Shown in pieces: positions 63,393 to 64,000 of a DNA stretch of 64,000 nt. Within the stretch, counting starts at the first letter, position 1; the number at the start of each line of letters is the position of its first letter. The DNA is from Siphonodentalium dalli (taxonomy: Eukaryota > Mollusca > Scaphopoda > Gadilida > Siphonodentaliidae): NCBI GenBank assembly GCA_032622095.1, contig CP136065.1:213324151-213388150 (forward strand), written 5' to 3'. The translations under genes were made by a program, and so were the position numbers. The notes beneath the pieces are model-generated. The model was given only the letters and a program-made list of their open reading frames with translations. It did no database searches and was not told the origin of the DNA.

Positions 63393-64000
63393 GCGTTATT
63401 TGTATTAGTAAATATGTTCTGTATTTCAAAATGGTTATGACTGACGACACTTCCTAAAATGTGTTTATGTAATTCTTATTATTTTACAATGGCCCTTATA
63501 CAACTTAGGTTATATTCATACACTTGCAAATTTGCCAGGCATTCTGTTGCAGGCATTTCGGTATAGATCGAAAGCTACAACGTGCCATAATCCGAATGCG
63601 AACAAGCTTATAAAGTTCATTTGTACGACCGATAACTACTTATGAGTACATGTAGTAAAGACCATTTATAGTTCCAATAATAGTGATGTTATCGAAATTT
63701 GCCTGTAAATAGCATGCAAGAATAAATCATACATGTGTTTTAAGGTAATGTACGTGTTAGTAGTACCGTCACATGGGGAACTACCAAAATTTTACTTCTT
63801 ATGTTGTTAGCTTTGGTAAATTTCATAGTCTGGTACCATGGGGTTTCATAGTCTGGTACCATGGGGTTTTCTATCAGCATATGCCTGCAAACCAAAACCT
63901 CCAAACTTGCCAGTGTGTGAATTTATACGATAAGGCAAACTCCATCTGCCGAGACTGTCATCAGGTAAATAAAAGCCTTGTTTTGGTAACTGATTTTCAG
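63393..64000. other. right edge of window, no firm gene
   Basis: A plus-strand frame from an ATG at 63881 is open to the edge (40 codons, MPANQNLQTCQCVNLYDKAN...), with two Cys pairs (CQC and CRDC). A 30-bp direct repeat (GGGTTTCATAGTCTGGTACCAT-like units at about 63817 and 63841) precedes it. Too short to call. Confidence 0.3.

Noticed and set aside
38165-63408. Many short ORFs with MRSPEGEF.DA..HSGLASPNSPSG
   Set aside because: They are translations of the palindromic family C MITE, present on both strands and without coding constraint.
56054-64000. PLAT-domain exon of the receptor
   Set aside because: I found no splice-bounded open segment in any frame with PLAT-like residues; the remaining exons are presumably beyond 64 kb.

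Overview
The window is animal (metazoan) genomic DNA, AT-rich and full of transposable elements, probably from a marine invertebrate. The evidence is an intron-rich polycystin-1-like receptor gene with GT-AG splice sites, a Polinton/Maverick (adintovirus-like) element, animal-type histone mRNA 3' stem-loops, and dense palindromic MITEs. Some tandem intronic repeats (near 15.6-17.7 kb and 56.4-58.3 kb) resemble those I associate with bivalve and other marine invertebrate genomes, but the species cannot be fixed from sequence alone.

Region 1 (1-8.67 kb) is one end of a Polinton with all genes on the minus strand: DNA polymerase B (broken), an unknown gene, an A32-like packaging ATPase, two small basic proteins sharing a QxGG motif, a conserved structural-type protein (frameshifted), a retrovirus-like integrase with a chromodomain, a small two-helix membrane protein, and the N-terminus of a penton-like protein running off the left edge. 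No hexon or adenain protease is in the window; they would have to lie to the left.

Region 2 (8.47-13.06 kb) is the most unusual part. A near-perfect 411-bp palindrome carries divergent TATA boxes and two copies of the first 32 codons of PolB, one reading left into PolB and one reading right into a zinc-knuckle protein. To its right are two related divergent two-gene cassettes. All four of their ORFs are non-histone, and each ends 13-22 nt before a 16-nt stem-loop (GGCCCTTTTCAGGGCC or a compensated variant) matching the replication-dependent histone mRNA 3' end; one gene has two in tandem. This suggests virus-like genes that borrow host SLBP/U7 3'-end processing and S-phase timing. A nested G/C-rich palindrome (12.73-13.06 kb) follows.

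Region 3 (13.3-56.05 kb) holds 14 internal plus-strand exons of a polycystin-1-like gene. They join in frame to 4,488 nt (1,496 codons): PKD domains, REJ region, GAIN/GPS cleavage motif and first transmembrane helix. Upstream exons and the downstream PLAT/channel part lie outside, so the Polinton sits in an intron of this gene on the opposite strand. The introns are packed with MITEs, an inverted 0.7-kb duplication containing an exact antisense copy of exon 6, and a partial exon 10 duplication flanking a MITE.

Region 4 (56.05-64 kb) has no exon I can support. It holds nested non-autonomous transposons, some with intact target-site duplications (8-bp hAT-like, 6-bp of unknown class), and degenerate tandem repeats.
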